The notes below the pieces were generated by a model that saw nothing but the letters and a program-made list of their open reading frames with translations, had not been told where the DNA came from and did no database searches. A program made the position numbers and the translations under genes. DNA of 64,000 bases, from assembly GCF_052857255.1 (NCBI RefSeq), contig NC_135505.1:47270507-47334506 (forward strand). The letters run 5' to 3'. Shown here piece after piece: positions 1 to 11,960 of this stretch (position 1 is its first letter; every line of letters begins with the position of its first letter). Source of the stretch: Amblyomma americanum. Taxonomy: Eukaryota > Arthropoda > Arachnida > Ixodida > Ixodidae.

Positions 1-159
1 TTTTGTTAACGAGAGAACAAGCGTTAACACGAAGAACGGTGTCTACGTTTTGATTATCAGAACAAAGTTACAGCGATTTGGGGCAAGCAAACTCCTGGTA
101 ATCATCGGGCAGAGCTATGAAAAATGAAAGATCTCATGTCCTTAATAGCCTTGCTCTAT

Positions 160-890
160 GCAAGCATATTAAGGCTTTCAGCAGAGTTGATTTCAACTAC
201 CGTGGTACCCTCAACTTGACGTGCGAAGATACGCGTATTTCGTGTCCGAATGAATTTTCACTGGAATTGACGCTTTCTACCAACGTATACCAGGATAGAA
301 GTTCTTTCAAACGGTTCATAAGTGCTCATTCACATATACTGGATCAGAACTGACGGCACCAGCTGCACTGTCGTTAGTATTGCCATTAGCATGGGCAGTG
401 GGAGGGGGCAAGTCCAGCGAAGCACTTGTCAGACGCTGTTTTCTAGCCTTTTCAAGGACATGGTCCCGCAGCCTGCGGCTTCTAAACCAGACGATAATGT
501 TCTTCACTTCTGCGTTCCGCGTTGGCACGCAATGACAAGCCTCGATATCAGCCGGAGATAGAGGCACTCCCACAGCTTCACCCATTTTCCCGACAATCGA
601 CTCAAGGTCTTCCTGATCGCTTTCTGTCACTCCTTTAATCTCGCACTGAACCAGTTTACTCTCAAGGGCAGTTATTCGCTTTTCATTTTCAGTCCATCTA
701 TTGCGAATACACTCATTTCCTTCCTTGATTTCCTGATTTTCCGCCAAAATAGCACTAAGCTGCTGCTTGGAAGTTTCAAATTCGTCGTTAATGACAGTCT
801 AGCTTTCTTTCATTTCGGCCATTTGGGAGCGATGATCGCGGTTTTCGGCGCGGTTGTCCCTGTCATTGTTTTTCGTAAACTTTGTCATAG
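160..890 (-). pseudogene. LINE ORF1 relic (CR1/L1-like RNA-binding protein)
   Basis: Reading leftward from an ATG near 889, the translation opens with a charged, heptad-like coiled coil (MTKFTKNNDRDNRAENRD...). It then carries a block typical of LINE ORF1 proteins: KGVTESDQEDLESIVGKMGEAVG, DIEACHCVPTRNAEVKNIIV and VYVNEHL at about 330-650. ORF1 proteins of this kind bind element RNA as nucleic-acid chaperones. After a frame change near 320 the similarity continues as KFIRTRNTRIFARQVEG, about 170-300. One in-frame stop (near 800) and at least one frameshift make it non-functional. No ORF2 follows inside the window. The clade (CR1/L2 group versus other) is inferred from the ORF1 layout only. 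Confidence 0.7.
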
Positions 891-1540
891 TACTGCTTCT
901 ACAAAGCGAGAACAAGAACAGAACCGACAAATTTGAGAGTGGAAAACATGCTTGGGCAGCAGCAATGACAGCACTTAGAAGAAATCACAATATGCAAATT
1001 TCGATATGAAAACTAGCCTGCACGAATTAAGGAGCAAGTATAAGGCATCCCTAGTCAGCACTGTCAGTGCTGCCAAGGAAGGTTCCTGGGCTTGTTGCCG
1101 GTATAAGAAGACTTCTTTGGATGGCGTACGTCACGCATAACCGTTGCATTGACGGGTCAGTGATTCGTTCAGCCAAGAAACCCTAAATCCGCCTCGTGCG
1201 GTAAAAGCCCACTTGTGGCCCCTTTTCGATTTGCGTGATGCTTATGAGGCTCTTTCAAGCCCATGGCACAGTGACGGGATTTGAAGGCGCAGGCTCCTTT
1301 GCCAAGCCATGCAACCCTAGCAAGCCGAGCATCAGGCCAGGGCGTAGCTTCTACCCATTTTGAGGTAACCGGTGGGTAACCGGCCGGCAACGGGAGTTCA
1401 GTGTGGCCTTCACGTGTTGCACGTAACCGTTCTAAAAAAAAAACACCGGTAAAAACTACAATTTGCTATTAAGAGAATTAGCATCGAGCCTGCCACAAAG
1501 TTCAACTCTGGGTGTACTTCATTTTGTGATACACATTCCC
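891..1540. other. No gene recognised
   Basis: I see no supported coding or RNA gene here. A 73-codon minus-strand frame at 1169-1390 has no recognisable motif. A short A-run lies at about 1434-1443. Confidence 0.5.
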
Positions 1541-2390
1541 ATCATCATCATCATCACCATCATTAGCCTGACTACTTTCACTGCAGGGCAGAGGCCTCTG
1601 CCATGTATCTCCAATTAACCCTGTTCTTTGCCAGCTGCGCCTACCCAATGCAGACAACTTTCTTAATATCATCCGCCCACCTAACCTTCTGCCGCCCCCT
1701 GCTACGCTTGCCTTCTCTTGGAATCCGTTCTGTTACCCTTAAGGACCAGCGGCTATGTTACCTTCGCATCACATGCCCTGCCCGAGCCCATTTCTTCCTC
1801 TTGATTTCGACTAGGATGTCATTAACACGCGTTTGTTCTCTCACCCACTCTGCCCTCTTCCTGTCTCTTAACGTTACACCTATTGTTTTTCTTTCCATGG
1901 CTCGCTGCGTTGTCCTTAACTTAAGGCGAACCCTTTTCGTTAGCCTCCACGTTTCTGCCCCGTAGGTGAGTTCCAGTAATGTCCAGCTGTCGAGCACCTT
2001 TGTTTTGATGGATATTGGTAAACTGCCATTCATGATCTGAGAGAACCTGCCATATGCGCTGCACCCCATTCTTATCCTTCTTGTTCCCTTCCTCTCATGA
2101 TCCGGATCAGCGGTCACTACCTGCCCTAAGAAGACGAATTCTCTTACCACTTCCAGCACCTCGCTACCAATTGTAAACTGCTGTTCTCTTCCGATACCAG
2201 TGAACATTACTTCGGTTTTCTGCATGTTAACTTTTAGACTCACCGTTCTGCTCTGCCTTGTCTAACTCGATCATTGATCATGATTTGCAGTTCACCTACT
2301 GAGTGACTCAGCAAGGCAATGTCATCAGCGAATCGCAGATTATTCGCAGCGAATCCCAACTGTTCCCAATACACCTTCTACGCTTGCGTT
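1541..2390 (-). mobile_element. RTE-type LINE, 5'-truncated copy A
   Basis: The 3' end, at the left, is a (CAT)n run at 1541-1563 followed by the RTE 3' sequence GCCTGACTAC...CACTGCAGGGC. This is the minus-strand (TGATGA)n tail typical of RTE elements. Leftward translation gives the C-terminal half of an RTE reverse transcriptase: QKTEVMFTG, FVFLGQVVTADPDHE, TYGAETWRLTKR, LRTTQRAMERKTIGVTLRDR and KKWARAGHVMRR. The catalytic region is missing because the copy is truncated near 2390. The frame is open from 1758 to 2243 but broken on either side. It is a dead retrotransposition product, homologous to the copies at 3326, 6892, 8893, 28086 and 49895. Confidence 0.9.
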
Positions 2391-3325
2391 ATTTTCCTTC
2401 TTTCATCCTGCATCTGCTAGCCAACGACCAATTCATATACCTTTATACCAGGGTCGATAAACACATTCTACGTCTGACCTCCGTAACGTCTATGCGCGAA
2501 ATGGCAGATGCAGCTGAGTCCGGAAAATGTGCACTAATGAGTGTTTCCGTACGAAATTTGTATTTTTCTTTGTGTAGCCCGAAAAGTGGTGGAAAATGTC
2601 AGCTGATTCTGACGGGAAAAGGCGAACGGGAATCAAAGATAGGTAGCACCTTTATTCATGTCAATTTATATCCAGACTACACGAATTTCTGTTGTCACAG
2701 CAAAAAACTTTGTTGTTACTGCAAGTTTTTTTCAAGAGCATTACAAAATATTTGTTTTGATGACAGAAACTTCTCTGTTTTGTTTTTTGACTGGGAATGC
2801 ACTGCTAAAAAGCAAGCGTAGAAATAAGCTTCCCGCGATGGCACTGCTTCATCATTTACAACTAATTAGCACTGGGGGCCACCGAAGGCGTGCTTACAGG
2901 CGTACTGTGTTATCTCAACGCCGTGTGGAATGCTTCTATATAATACCTGTTTTTTCTTGTTTTAAGCCTATATCTTGATATAAACAAAGTCTTCGTCTAT
3001 TCGGCACAACATGCGCAGGGGCATAGCATGGACACAGTGCTTGAAGTGCTTCCAGAAAACTCAGGCCAGTATCCCGTGATGATTCGTTTACACTTCTGTT
3101 CTTTTACTGCTTCACCATTGGTCAGTTCAACACTTGGCAGCAAATTCTTTGAGACAACATTAATTGCTGGTTGGCTATTATCCATGACGTCACATTAAGC
3201 AGCTGCCAATGATGAAGGGCCAAACAATGGACCGAGAAGAGAGGCATCACAAAGCACGGCTTCTGGCGACGCATTCCTTCTGGCGCGCGCTACCGCGAAA
3301 TTCGCCGAGAAGTGCAGTATCTTAA
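2391..3325. other. No gene recognised
   Basis: AT-rich unique-looking DNA. Overlapping plus-strand frames at 2303-2978 show no domain and share no codon pattern. Nothing else is supported. Confidence 0.5.
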
Positions 3326-3404
3326 TCATCATAATCATCAACCTGGTTACACCCACTGAAGGGCAAAGGCCTCTCCCATGTTTCTCCAATTAACCCGTCC
3401 TTCT
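3326..3404 (-). mobile_element. RTE 3'-terminal fragment, copy B
   Basis: Only the last ~75 bp of the RTE family are present: a degenerate CATCATAATCATCA tail, then ACCCACTGAAGGGCAAAGGCCTCTCCC and CTCCAATTAACCC matching the other copies. This is extreme 5' truncation. Confidence 0.8.
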
Positions 3405-6357
3405 TGAGATGTATTAACGACGGGAAAAAATAGAGTGCTTTGAAAAACGACACGTAACGATGCGCACCCACTCATCGAACTCTTAACACATGCTTCCAGC
3501 TTTCATTCTAGCTCGCTTGTGAGTGTTCCCCGAGAAGCACGAGCGACCAGGTGTATTTCCGAGCAGCTGGCTCTCGCGTCACTATGCGCTGTGGTCCCTG
3601 TGCCTCTCACTGTTCCTACGTTTCATTACACGATGGGCCAGGTAAATGCCGCACTGTTTGGTCTAACGCGATTTAAGCATTATCACTTTCCTGTTGCCGA
3701 ACAGCACCAATAAACTTATCTGGAGTGATGGTGATATATTCTTCAGTTAAAAATGACGTTGCAGAATAGGAGATAGAAGCGGCTAGCTATGCACTGGTAT
3801 TTCACTCAGGCTCCTCGCAAAAATAAACATCATTAGGGCATTTTAATCCGAGCAGACTAAGCCTGTACATGTAGGTTGAGTATGAAAAGTAGTTTGCAAA
3901 AAAGAACTAATTTGGTGTTATTTTTGCACTTGAAGTTTTTATGGGTAACGCTAATATAGAGGAAAAATATTTATAAACGTAACAAAAATTCAGCTTGTCA
4001 GTAGTATTTGTGGAGCCATCATTGGTTGAAAGTTCATTTTGTGTTCGTCTTGATTTTGCCGCCATATTATTGCATCCCGCCTAAGTGTAGCAGTGTTGCG
4101 GTATGCTTCATTGTGTAATCACAGGAAAAACAGCGAGTGCTGTTTTTAGAGTAATGTTACAGAGGTGGTTGATGGTTAATGAAATTTCGTGCCCCTAAGA
4201 AACCCTGTGAGCTTTGAGGTACCTGCATAGAGATGGAAAGCTCCAGATTGATCCAAACTCCAGGCGTTTCCTAGTGCATCGAAATCTCACTACGGGAGCT
4301 TTTTCGCACGCCGCTGGCATCGAAATGTGACCGCCGTGGCCAGGATTTCTCGCAACATTGAGCCCAGCAGCCAGACGCCATTGCTACTCAGCAACCGAAG
4401 CGGATGTCTCACAAGTGGGCACGCTCACAGGATGAGCGCGTGTGACGGCATATTCATATAAACACGACTTTAGCAGTTTTGAAGGGCAAACTGCACGATA
4501 AATGCGCATACGCAAACGCACGTACTGGCAGTTGCACGTACACCTTGATGCACGCAACCATGTGCATTATGTCCGAAATGCGCTAACATTCGAAGCAGTT
4601 CGTTGTGCTCGCTCATGTTTACATGGCGTCGTTGATTAACACTAGTTTTCATTTTTACCGTTCACAGTAGTACTCGCATATAGGACTATCTGCAGGGTAA
4701 ACGCCACAGCCGTAGCTCCGTAGATAGAGGAAGCGAGACAGAGGCGGTCTTTTCCAGGGCGTCGCACTCCTCGTGCCGTGCATCGATCTTCGTGAAGCAT
4801 TCTTTAATTGCCAGCTGGATCGTGGGTCGACGCTGTGCACATCTCGCTCTATACACCCCGTGCCGGCTGCCATTAAGAGCTGCACATTCTACCTCGTGCA
4901 CGAACAGGATTTCTCTGCAGGAGGGTAGCATGTCCCTGTCTCGGCACCGGTGCGTGTGGCGTGAGCCACGTATACTTACTGATGATACGATGATTTATGC
5001 CGACGAGGGCCGCATAGAGACGGTCGTGGTAATGCGAAGGTTGTATGTACTGTAGGCATTGATTTAGAAAAAAAAAAGCACGGACTTTTCACTTTCATAA
5101 AACACTGGTGGAAGCAATCACCGCCAGTAATTAATGCGTAATTGCTCCGTAATTATAATCATCAGCAACGATGCGGCCATGTTCTAGCCGACCTAAACAT
5201 TATTTAATTTGTGTATTCGCAATTACACATAGTAGAGATGGCAGTAGTCCACATAAAAAACAAACACACAAGTTCGACTTGATCACACGGCCTGTAGCTC
5301 TTACTGAAATGCCTTTGCATTTGACGACCAGAATATGGAAATAAAATAATGAGTATCGTCTAAGACAACACTGCTCTAAACTTCAAAACAATAAACATCC
5401 TGCACATTCCCCCGCCGCGGGAGCTGGCTACGATGAGTGCAAAACACGAAAAGGCAGATTGAAACGTGCAGTTAGGTGGATGTGTAGGTACAAATACGAA
5501 AAGCAAACTGTAATTGCCCATTCAGGGAAAACAGATGTGTAATTTCCGGTCATGTTTCTGATCGCAATGTGAGTCGCATTATTTCATGACTGTAGTTAGC
5601 ACGCCCGCCAGGAGGCCATGGTCCTATCTGACGTGTGCTGTAACTGCTACAATGCAATGTCAAGTCTGGATAAAATCAGTGTTCCGTTCTTTTGCCTTGC
5701 CGAAACATTTGAGTAAAATGCCATGATAGAAGGTACGGACACGATTCAGTGAGCGGCGCTGAAAAGGAGCTATGTGCTCATCATATCAGTGATTAGCAAC
5801 ATAGCTAGCCCCTGGATTTCTCTTGAGCTGTACAATACGACCCCGCTGATGGCACGTTCTCGACAGCGTCCGTTCTCTGACCAATCTGCCTTCCATGGCT
5901 GGAGCCCATGTGCACCCTAATAAAGCTTGCACAGTTAAGAATACGGCATGACCACCAAAATACCCATTACAGCCCCATTTTATCCCATGGGTATGTTAGT
6001 TATCTTTGCACCCATTTTAGAGGCCTAAAACACAGCTCTAAACCCCCATGAAATCCTTTCAAGGAGCATTTTTCGCAGCACGGGCAACGTTTTATTCTCG
6101 CGGGAAGTGAATGTATGCTGAGTTTATTAAGCCTGTTTGGATTATTAGTCGCCCCGAATGCTAGACTGGACGTGTATAGTACGTGACGTCCCAGCGCCTT
6201 CTGTGGATATGCGGCGCTTTGCTTTCTGTCGTCTTTTTTATGACGATCATGGACACAAAGCAAAGAAGCTTCTGGTCTGACAAAACTCGTCCTTTACCCC
6301 AATGAAAACTCCACATACGGCTATCTCCGTTAACAAACACAGAGATAGTAGGGTTAG
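3405..6357. other. Intergenic DNA without a recognisable gene
   Basis: About 3 kb upstream of the PACS gene. Small frames on both strands (for example 4655-4931 minus and 4792-5055 plus) overlap each other and carry no convincing domain. The minus frame at 4686-4931 contains a weak kinase-like string (VYRAR...LAIKE), which I do not consider sufficient. No repeat family was recognised with confidence. Confidence 0.45.
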
Positions 6358-6520
6358 GCTACACTCTAAACAGGAATATACCCTCGCGCCCCCCATACGG
6401 GAATAAAAGGTTAGTGAGCTATCCTCTGGCACACTGCCCCTTATAAAAGAGAGTGCGCTAGAGACAGCTTACTCACTTTTTTACCCTTTCCTACTTAGAG
6501 AGTAATAGAACAGAGGGCAG
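6358..6520. repeat. Palindromic MITE-like repeat, copy 1
   Basis: An imperfect inverted repeat centred on CCTTATAAAAGAGAG, near 6450. The left arm AAAGGTTAGTGAGCTATCC pairs with the right arm ACAGCTTACTCAC. The outer end reads ACACTCTAAACAGGAA. A related copy in the opposite orientation starts at about 52484 with the same CACTCTAAACAG end and the GTAAGCTGTC...GCACTCTCTTTTATAA core. No ORF, so probably a non-autonomous DNA element. The superfamily is unknown. Confidence 0.5.
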
Positions 6521-6891
6521 CCCATAATCCTGCACAAATGCTGCATAACAGCAGTGAGTGACTATAAACCTATATAGATTCCAATACCAGGGCAAAAGTT
6601 GTTTTATTATTTGAATAATGACAAAATTACAGCCCACACTTGACTGAGGCATTCTTTTCTCACAGTTTTAGTGGGGTGCGTCGTTAACAAAGAAGCGGAG
6701 TTTTTTAGTTCAGTTTTGCATTACAGTTCAGCCCGAGTATATTAACTCGGAGGGACGCATCGATGATTTTATACATGAAAAATGGCAAAAGATAAGATTA
6801 TCTGTAGCATAGAAGCAAGGATACATCGCACCCACGCTAATGACGCGCTTCTCGCACAGACGTGCCATCGGTGTGCTGGCAGCGGAACCTC

Positions 6892-7236
6892 ATCATCATC
6901 ATCGTCGTCATCGTCGTCGTCATCAGCCTGACTACGCCCACTGCAGGGCAAAGATCTCTCCCATCTCTCTCCAATTAACCCTGTCCTTTGCCAGCTGCGC
7001 CCTCTTTATGCCCGCAAAGTTCTTAATCTCATCCGCCCACCTAACCTTCTGGCGCCCCCTGCTACGCTTGCCTTCTCTAAGAATACACTCCGCCACCCTT
7101 AAGGACCAGCGGTTATCTCGCCTTCGCATTACATGCTCTGCCAAAGCCCATTTCTTCCTCTTGATTTCGACTAGGATGTTCCCTCACCCACTCTGTCCGC
7201 TTCCGGTCTCTTAACCTTACACCTGTCATTAGTCCA
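6892..7236 (-). mobile_element. RTE-type LINE, 5'-truncated copy C
   Basis: The 3' tail is a mixed CAT/CGT trinucleotide run (6892-6927), followed by the RTE 3' sequence. Leftward translation (6932-7144) gives AEHVMRRRDNRWSLRVAECI and KRSRGRQKVRWADEIKN, the standard RTE C-terminal tail after the reverse transcriptase. It is truncated near 7236 inside the TLRDRKR region and inactive. Confidence 0.88.
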
Positions 7237-8892
7237 GTGTATACAGTATTTATTACTGTACTCACTATGCTGCCAGCAGCCGCAGCAGGAGGTCAAGGAA
7301 AGAGTGGGCTATAAATAAATATCAATTAATTGGCGCTGCCATGCAAAACAATGATTAATTCTGAAGAAATAGTACAAATCTGTTAAGGTGCAGTAAAGAG
7401 TGACCTGCAAGAAAGCCGCGCGATTTAGCAGATTTCCTTTCTCAGTATGGTCGAACACACTGTGAACTAATAATACGGTGTCTAGCCTACTTAGGGTTGT
7501 TCATATGTTATGTAGTACATACCATAAATGGTGGTAACTGCGATAATATAAATAAAGCTGTTTCATAGCGGCAGTGTGGTGACATATTAAATAATTAGTT
7601 TAATTATTCAGCCTTCATAAAGTGGTTGCTGTTCAGTGCACTGAGTATGCATATTCATGGAATCTTACTGTTTAGAAGAGCAGGTTGTCAACGCCTCTAC
7701 CCGCTATATGTCATAAAGGGAGGACATGGTATCCATTTGTGGCTTTCAGGTCTATTAGAGTATACGTATGCGGTGAATCAGTTTGAGTATACGTATGCGG
7801 TGAATCAGTTTGAGCCTTAGCTTCGTAAGTTCGGCTCAGATCCCTGTTTTCTGCCGCTTAAAGGCGTCAGATGTGCACGTGTCTGTAACAACTTTTTCGT
7901 AACTGAGCGCACCTTGCATATGCTTCTGTGTCGTAAATGCTGTTTGCAAGGAAAATTTTCTGCGGTGCACACGAGCGCGATACCAGCGGCCGTCGCTGCA
8001 AGAAGGCGCCGGTTGACTGCTGATATCTGCAGCCTTCCGTCATTGAGGAGAATGAGGAAAAGGCGTTCTAGATACAAGGCGGAACTTCCGAGCAGGCCGT
8101 CACGAACCCACAAGAAGCGCGACAAAACGCCTGTTGCAAATACTTTTCCTGCTACATGCAGGAAAGTGTCAGTACTGCCGCGCGATTGCCATGTGATGTC
8201 CCTGTCTATGTATACATACCCATCCTTCCTCAGTGCTTGAGTCTGGGGTCAGTGCCCCACGTTGGCTATCCTGTAGGGGGTGTTACCCAGGCCCGGCCGC
8301 GAGGATGCGAGGACATCCCGTGCCTTTATGTTAGGTTAATATAATGCGTCTCGAACGAACATACCCAAAAATTCTGGACAAAAGCATTTTTGAGCAAGAA
8401 ACAAGTTATGAAAGCAGTTTTTTCATGTAATGTAAGATTTCAATACAACAATAAATATAGCCTCATACTACCCGTCGGCACTTGAATTTTTTTTCTTGAA
8501 ATTTTGTCGTGAATTTTTTTTTTCTATGTGTGTTTTTCCTATCGTCAAAAGCATTCCCCGTTGGTTTTCTATGGCAGTCGATGGAGATAGTTTAAAGTAA
8601 GTATTTTGTTAGACATCAGAAGAAATGACCATTACGTTCAATAGTTCCATAAGAGTATCTTATAATTTTTCAATATTCAAAAATTTCGTCCCAAGAGTGT
8701 TGGACATATGAGCAGCCGTCGCACGCCCATTGACGCATCTTTGAGTGGAGTGCTTGCAAAAATCATGGTAACGTTCCTTGGTAGCCAGCCACTGCTAAAT
8801 ACAGAGCCTACCAAGCTAGGAAGATCTATCTTCCCAGAACATGCGTTTCCGTGTCGTCAGGGTTGCTGTTCTTCATGGTAATCTTAAGCCTA
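7237..8892. other. No gene recognised
   Basis: Overlapping short frames at 7817-8240 lie on opposite strands with no motif. The only structured feature seen is the exact tandem duplication at 7758-7811. Confidence 0.45.
7758..7811. repeat. Exact 27-bp tandem duplication (two units)
   Basis: The unit beginning GAGTATACGTATGCGG occurs twice head to tail without a mismatch (7758-7784 and 7785-7811). Each unit contains the palindrome ATACGTAT. Identity of the units suggests a recent slippage or duplication event. Confidence 0.9.
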
Positions 8893-9240
8893 ACTATATG
8901 CATCTACTGCAGGACAAATACATCTCCCATATCTCTCCAGTTAACCCGTTGCTGTGCCAACCGTGGCCACCGTATCCCCGGAAACTTCCTAATCTCATCC
9001 TCCCACCTATACTTCTGCCGCACCCTGCTACGCTTGCCTTCTCTTGGAATTCGTGCCGTTACCCTTAAAGGACATGGGTTATCCTGTCTTCGCATTGCAT
9101 GCCCTGCCTATGCTCATTTAATCTTTATTTCGACTAGAAAGTCATTAAATCGCGTTTGCTCCCTGATCTGCTCTGCTCTCTTCCTGTCTCTTAAAGCTAT
9201 GCATGCACCTATCAATTTCCTTTGTATAACTCGCTGCGGT
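8893..9240 (-). mobile_element. RTE-type LINE, 5'-truncated copy D
   Basis: A diverged RTE 3' end without a clean trinucleotide tail. Minus-strand translation at 8904-9095 gives RRQDNPCPLRVTARIPREGK and RVRQKYRWEDEIRKF, the RTE C-terminus. The copy ends near 9240, exactly where Penelope-like sequence begins, so one element probably inserted at or truncated the other. Confidence 0.85.
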
Positions 9241-9438
9241 AGTGTTGAAATCTGGGTCAGTTGGTACATGTTCAGGAGTAAAACCAGTCAAAAGACGGAA
9301 CACAGCGAAGAGACGAGGCACACACACGACGACTGGACTAGCAACTGTGCTTTATAGAAGAAAACAGTCTCCCAGGAAAAGTGGCAAAGTTTGCGCAGCT
9401 CAGTTAACAACAATCTACATCTAAAGATAAGCTGTGAT

Positions 9439-9790
9439 CTAACGCCGTTGCGAAAGGAAGCTTAGTTCCTTCTGCATGAGGTAGATAGAAGGACTGCTGA
9501 TGCAATCATCTCCTTGAATACTAATGAGGAATGCTTCGAGGATTTCGCGCTCAACTTTTCCCTTGCCTCTGCCGACAATACTAACATTGGAAAATAGCGG
9601 GTAGCAACCGCATTCCCGGCAATGTCGAGGCAAGTTAGCGCAGTCAGTAGGGGACAGAGAGTTGTGGTGCTCTCTTAGTCTGTCATTAATACATCGGCCT
9701 GTTTGCCCAATGTACACTTTTCGAAGGCCAACGGAATTTTGTAAACCACACCTGTGGCACAGTTGACGTAGCGGTTTTCACGCTGCGTCG
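9439..9790 (-). pseudogene. PLE GIY-YIG endonuclease domain
   Basis: The GIY-equivalent GVVYKIPL lies in the upstream frame near 9760. YIGQTGRCINDRLREH (about 9650-9715, the YIG motif and conserved arginine of the nuclease core) lies in the next frame, so a frameshift splits the domain. A CX2C-like pair (CRECGC) and a glutamate block (VEREILEAFLI) complete a typical PLE endonuclease, which nicks the target DNA for reverse transcription. It ends with a stop near 9442. Confidence 0.85.
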
Positions 9791-10545
9791 AACAAACCGG
9801 CCGATAAGTCCTGCCACGTGCAACATGTGAGCACAAACGTGAAAGCTTGCAGGGAGCTGAAAACAGAACATTGACGCCCTGCTTTCCGGCGACCTTTTTG
9901 ATGGTGTGGGCGACTTTATGCACATAAGGCATGACTTCAAAATTTCTCTTTTCCACTGTCTTTGGGTCGACCCTTTTGACGTATCGAACCTTTATCTTTT
10001 GCAAGAGCGTTTCAGCCACTGCCCTCAGAAGTTCTTTTGGAAAACCGGCCGCCTCCAAACGTTTATACTGGATATCGAAGCTAGTCTTCATGCTGTGGTG
10101 GCAACTCTTTTGCAGTGCATTACGGAAGCAGTTCGTAGCAATCCCTCTCTTGACGATCTTGGAATGAGCTGACGAGTACGGTAATAAGGACTTCTTAGTT
10201 CTAGGCATGAAGCACCAGCAAACATGGCCATCGTCACGAAATGTTAATTGAAGTTCTAAAAATCTATTCGAGTGGTTAGCGGGTAGTTCATATGTAAAAC
10301 TTAGGGCACTCGAGCAAGCTTTAAAAGCTGTCAAAATATGGTTTACAACCACATGCAATGAGTCACTGGGTGAAAGATTCAAAAGAATCGGGAAATCATC
10401 AACATATCTAAAATTCTGCACACATTTTTGTCAATAAGAACAACTTTGCTAAAAATATATGGCACAGTACTGGTGCTATGCTTGCCCCAATACAGATTCC
10501 TTTTTTCTGGACGTACATGCCATCCTTAAAATCAACAACTGTGGA
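9768..10545 (-). pseudogene. PLE reverse transcriptase, truncated
   Basis: Going leftward, YVQKKGICIGASIAPVLCHI (about 10440-10500) is the RT block before the catalytic site. FRYVDDFPILL, near 10400, carries the YVDD catalytic pair. FLELQLTFRDDGH and KRGIATNCFRNALQKSCH follow as PLE-specific C-terminal blocks. A frame break separates the first two motifs (near 10420) and another lies near 9720 before the nuclease. The N-terminal half of the polymerase is absent. The catalytic aspartates remain but the gene is not intact. Confidence 0.85.
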
Positions 10546-10559
10546 AGAAAGATACGTGG

Positions 10560-10850
<291 letters not shown>

Positions 10851-11960
10851 AGACTTTCTCCTTTATCTCCAAAATTAACCAAATCTTCCTGGCCATCTGC
10901 TAGCAGTACATTATCGTCCGCATACATTAAATCCGGGAGCCGTTGCTCAACGACCTTTCCGCCTAATATATGCGACAGATTATAACCTAAATTACTAACT
11001 TGTAGCCTTCTTTCCATGTTTATCGCATAAAACATGAACAGCAGCGGTGATAGAGGACAGCCTTTCCTTAATCCTTTGTGTACCTCGACAGTTGTACTTT
11101 TTATTTTAAGCACGAGCAGGTTATCATGTCAATTCTGAATCTGTTCTGAAGTTCTCTGAGTATACTATTACTTTCGACCCAGGACTGCATTTTTAATTTC
11201 ACTGCCTGCAGTGCCAAACTGTAATAACAGATGTTATTGTAATTGGTCAGAAGGATTTTATATTCATCTTATCTTCTTTCCCTTTATCAAATTCATTTTA
11301 GTGTGTCTACAGCTGTGCGGAATTTGCTTATATGTTATGACTGCGTCGAATGCATTTATTGGCGTTTCCTTGCCTCTTGGGCCAAGTTCATTAATTAGCT
11401 TGATTGGAATTTCGTCTATCCCTGTGGATGTGAATTTCGCGATATTTGCTTCCGTCTTTTTCCATTGAAGACTGGCTAGTTTAAGTTGTTTTCTATTGTG
11501 CTGTCCTGTGTTGCTCCCTCATTTGGGAAGATTACTGTGGCATCTTTCTAAATGACTCTGCTATAACTGATGTAATGTAGTTCACAGCGTCGTCTCCCTC
11601 TGAACATTTTCCCTTAGCATCTTGAATCTGTTCCTGCTTTCTTTGATTCGTTTTACCGAGCCAGGTTATATGGTTCCAGAATTTTCTTGGCTCCCCCTTA
11701 GTTGCGTCGCGAACTTCAGCCAGCCAGGACTGCTTTATTTTAGCCTAGACGAGGACCGGCACTCGCTGTTTCTTTTGTCGGTAAGAGTACCATTTTTGGT
11801 CTATTTCCTCTTCAGAGAACTGTGCCTTCTTTCAGGGGCGTATCTAAAGGGAGGGGGGGGGGGGGGGGGCTTTATACATCTGCCTCGGGCCCTTCCCGAA
11901 AAAAAATTCTGGCTACGTGCCTGCCTTCTTTGCTTCTATGAATGCATTTTCGTACTGATG
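10851..11960 (-). mobile_element. Non-LTR retrotransposon fragment, clade uncertain
   Basis: Minus-strand translation shows RT motifs: VHKGLRKGCPLSPLLFMFY (about 11020-11085), GLMYADDNVLLADG-like (PDLMYADDNVLLADGQ, about 10890-10935, with YADD), and upstream a degenerate finger region (SHPQG*TKFQSS*LMNLAQEARK, about 11340-11450). Further upstream are FWNHITWLG (about 11660-11690) and YENAFIEAKKAQF, whose codons are split by the MITE at 11833-11923. Many stops and frameshifts are present. The 3' part is lost at the microsatellite and no 5' end is visible. Confidence 0.75.
11833..11923. mobile_element. 91-bp hAT-type MITE with 8-bp target duplication
   Basis: The ends CAGGGGCGTATCTAAA and, inverted, CAGGCACGTAGCCAGA form terminal inverted repeats. 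The direct repeat CCTTCTTT flanks both sides (11825-11832 and 11924-11931), the 8-bp duplication expected of hAT transposons. The interior holds an 18-nt G run and an A run. Removing it rejoins the reading frame of the surrounding LINE relic (AKKA-QFSEEE), which confirms insertion. Confidence 0.88.

Larger units (their letters stand above)
9241..10545 (-). mobile_element. Penelope-like element (PLE), partial
   Basis: A retroelement read leftward: a reverse transcriptase part (about 10530-9780), then a GIY-YIG endonuclease part (about 9790-9440), then a non-coding end (9241-9430) starting TTGAAATCTGGGTCAGTTGG. This RT then GIY-YIG order is the hallmark of Penelope-like elements. The 5' part of the RT is missing, because the sequence runs into the CA microsatellite at 10561. 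At least two frameshifts are present. Confidence 0.88.

Noticed and set aside
1501..1570. Short trinucleotide runs as independent microsatellites
   Set aside because: They are the tails of RTE insertions and are annotated with them.
4686..4931. Minus-strand frame with VYRAR...LAIKE, resembling a protein kinase N-lobe
   Set aside because: The glycine loop is not recognisable, no HRD or DFG region follows, and the match covers fewer than 30 residues; chance similarity cannot be excluded.
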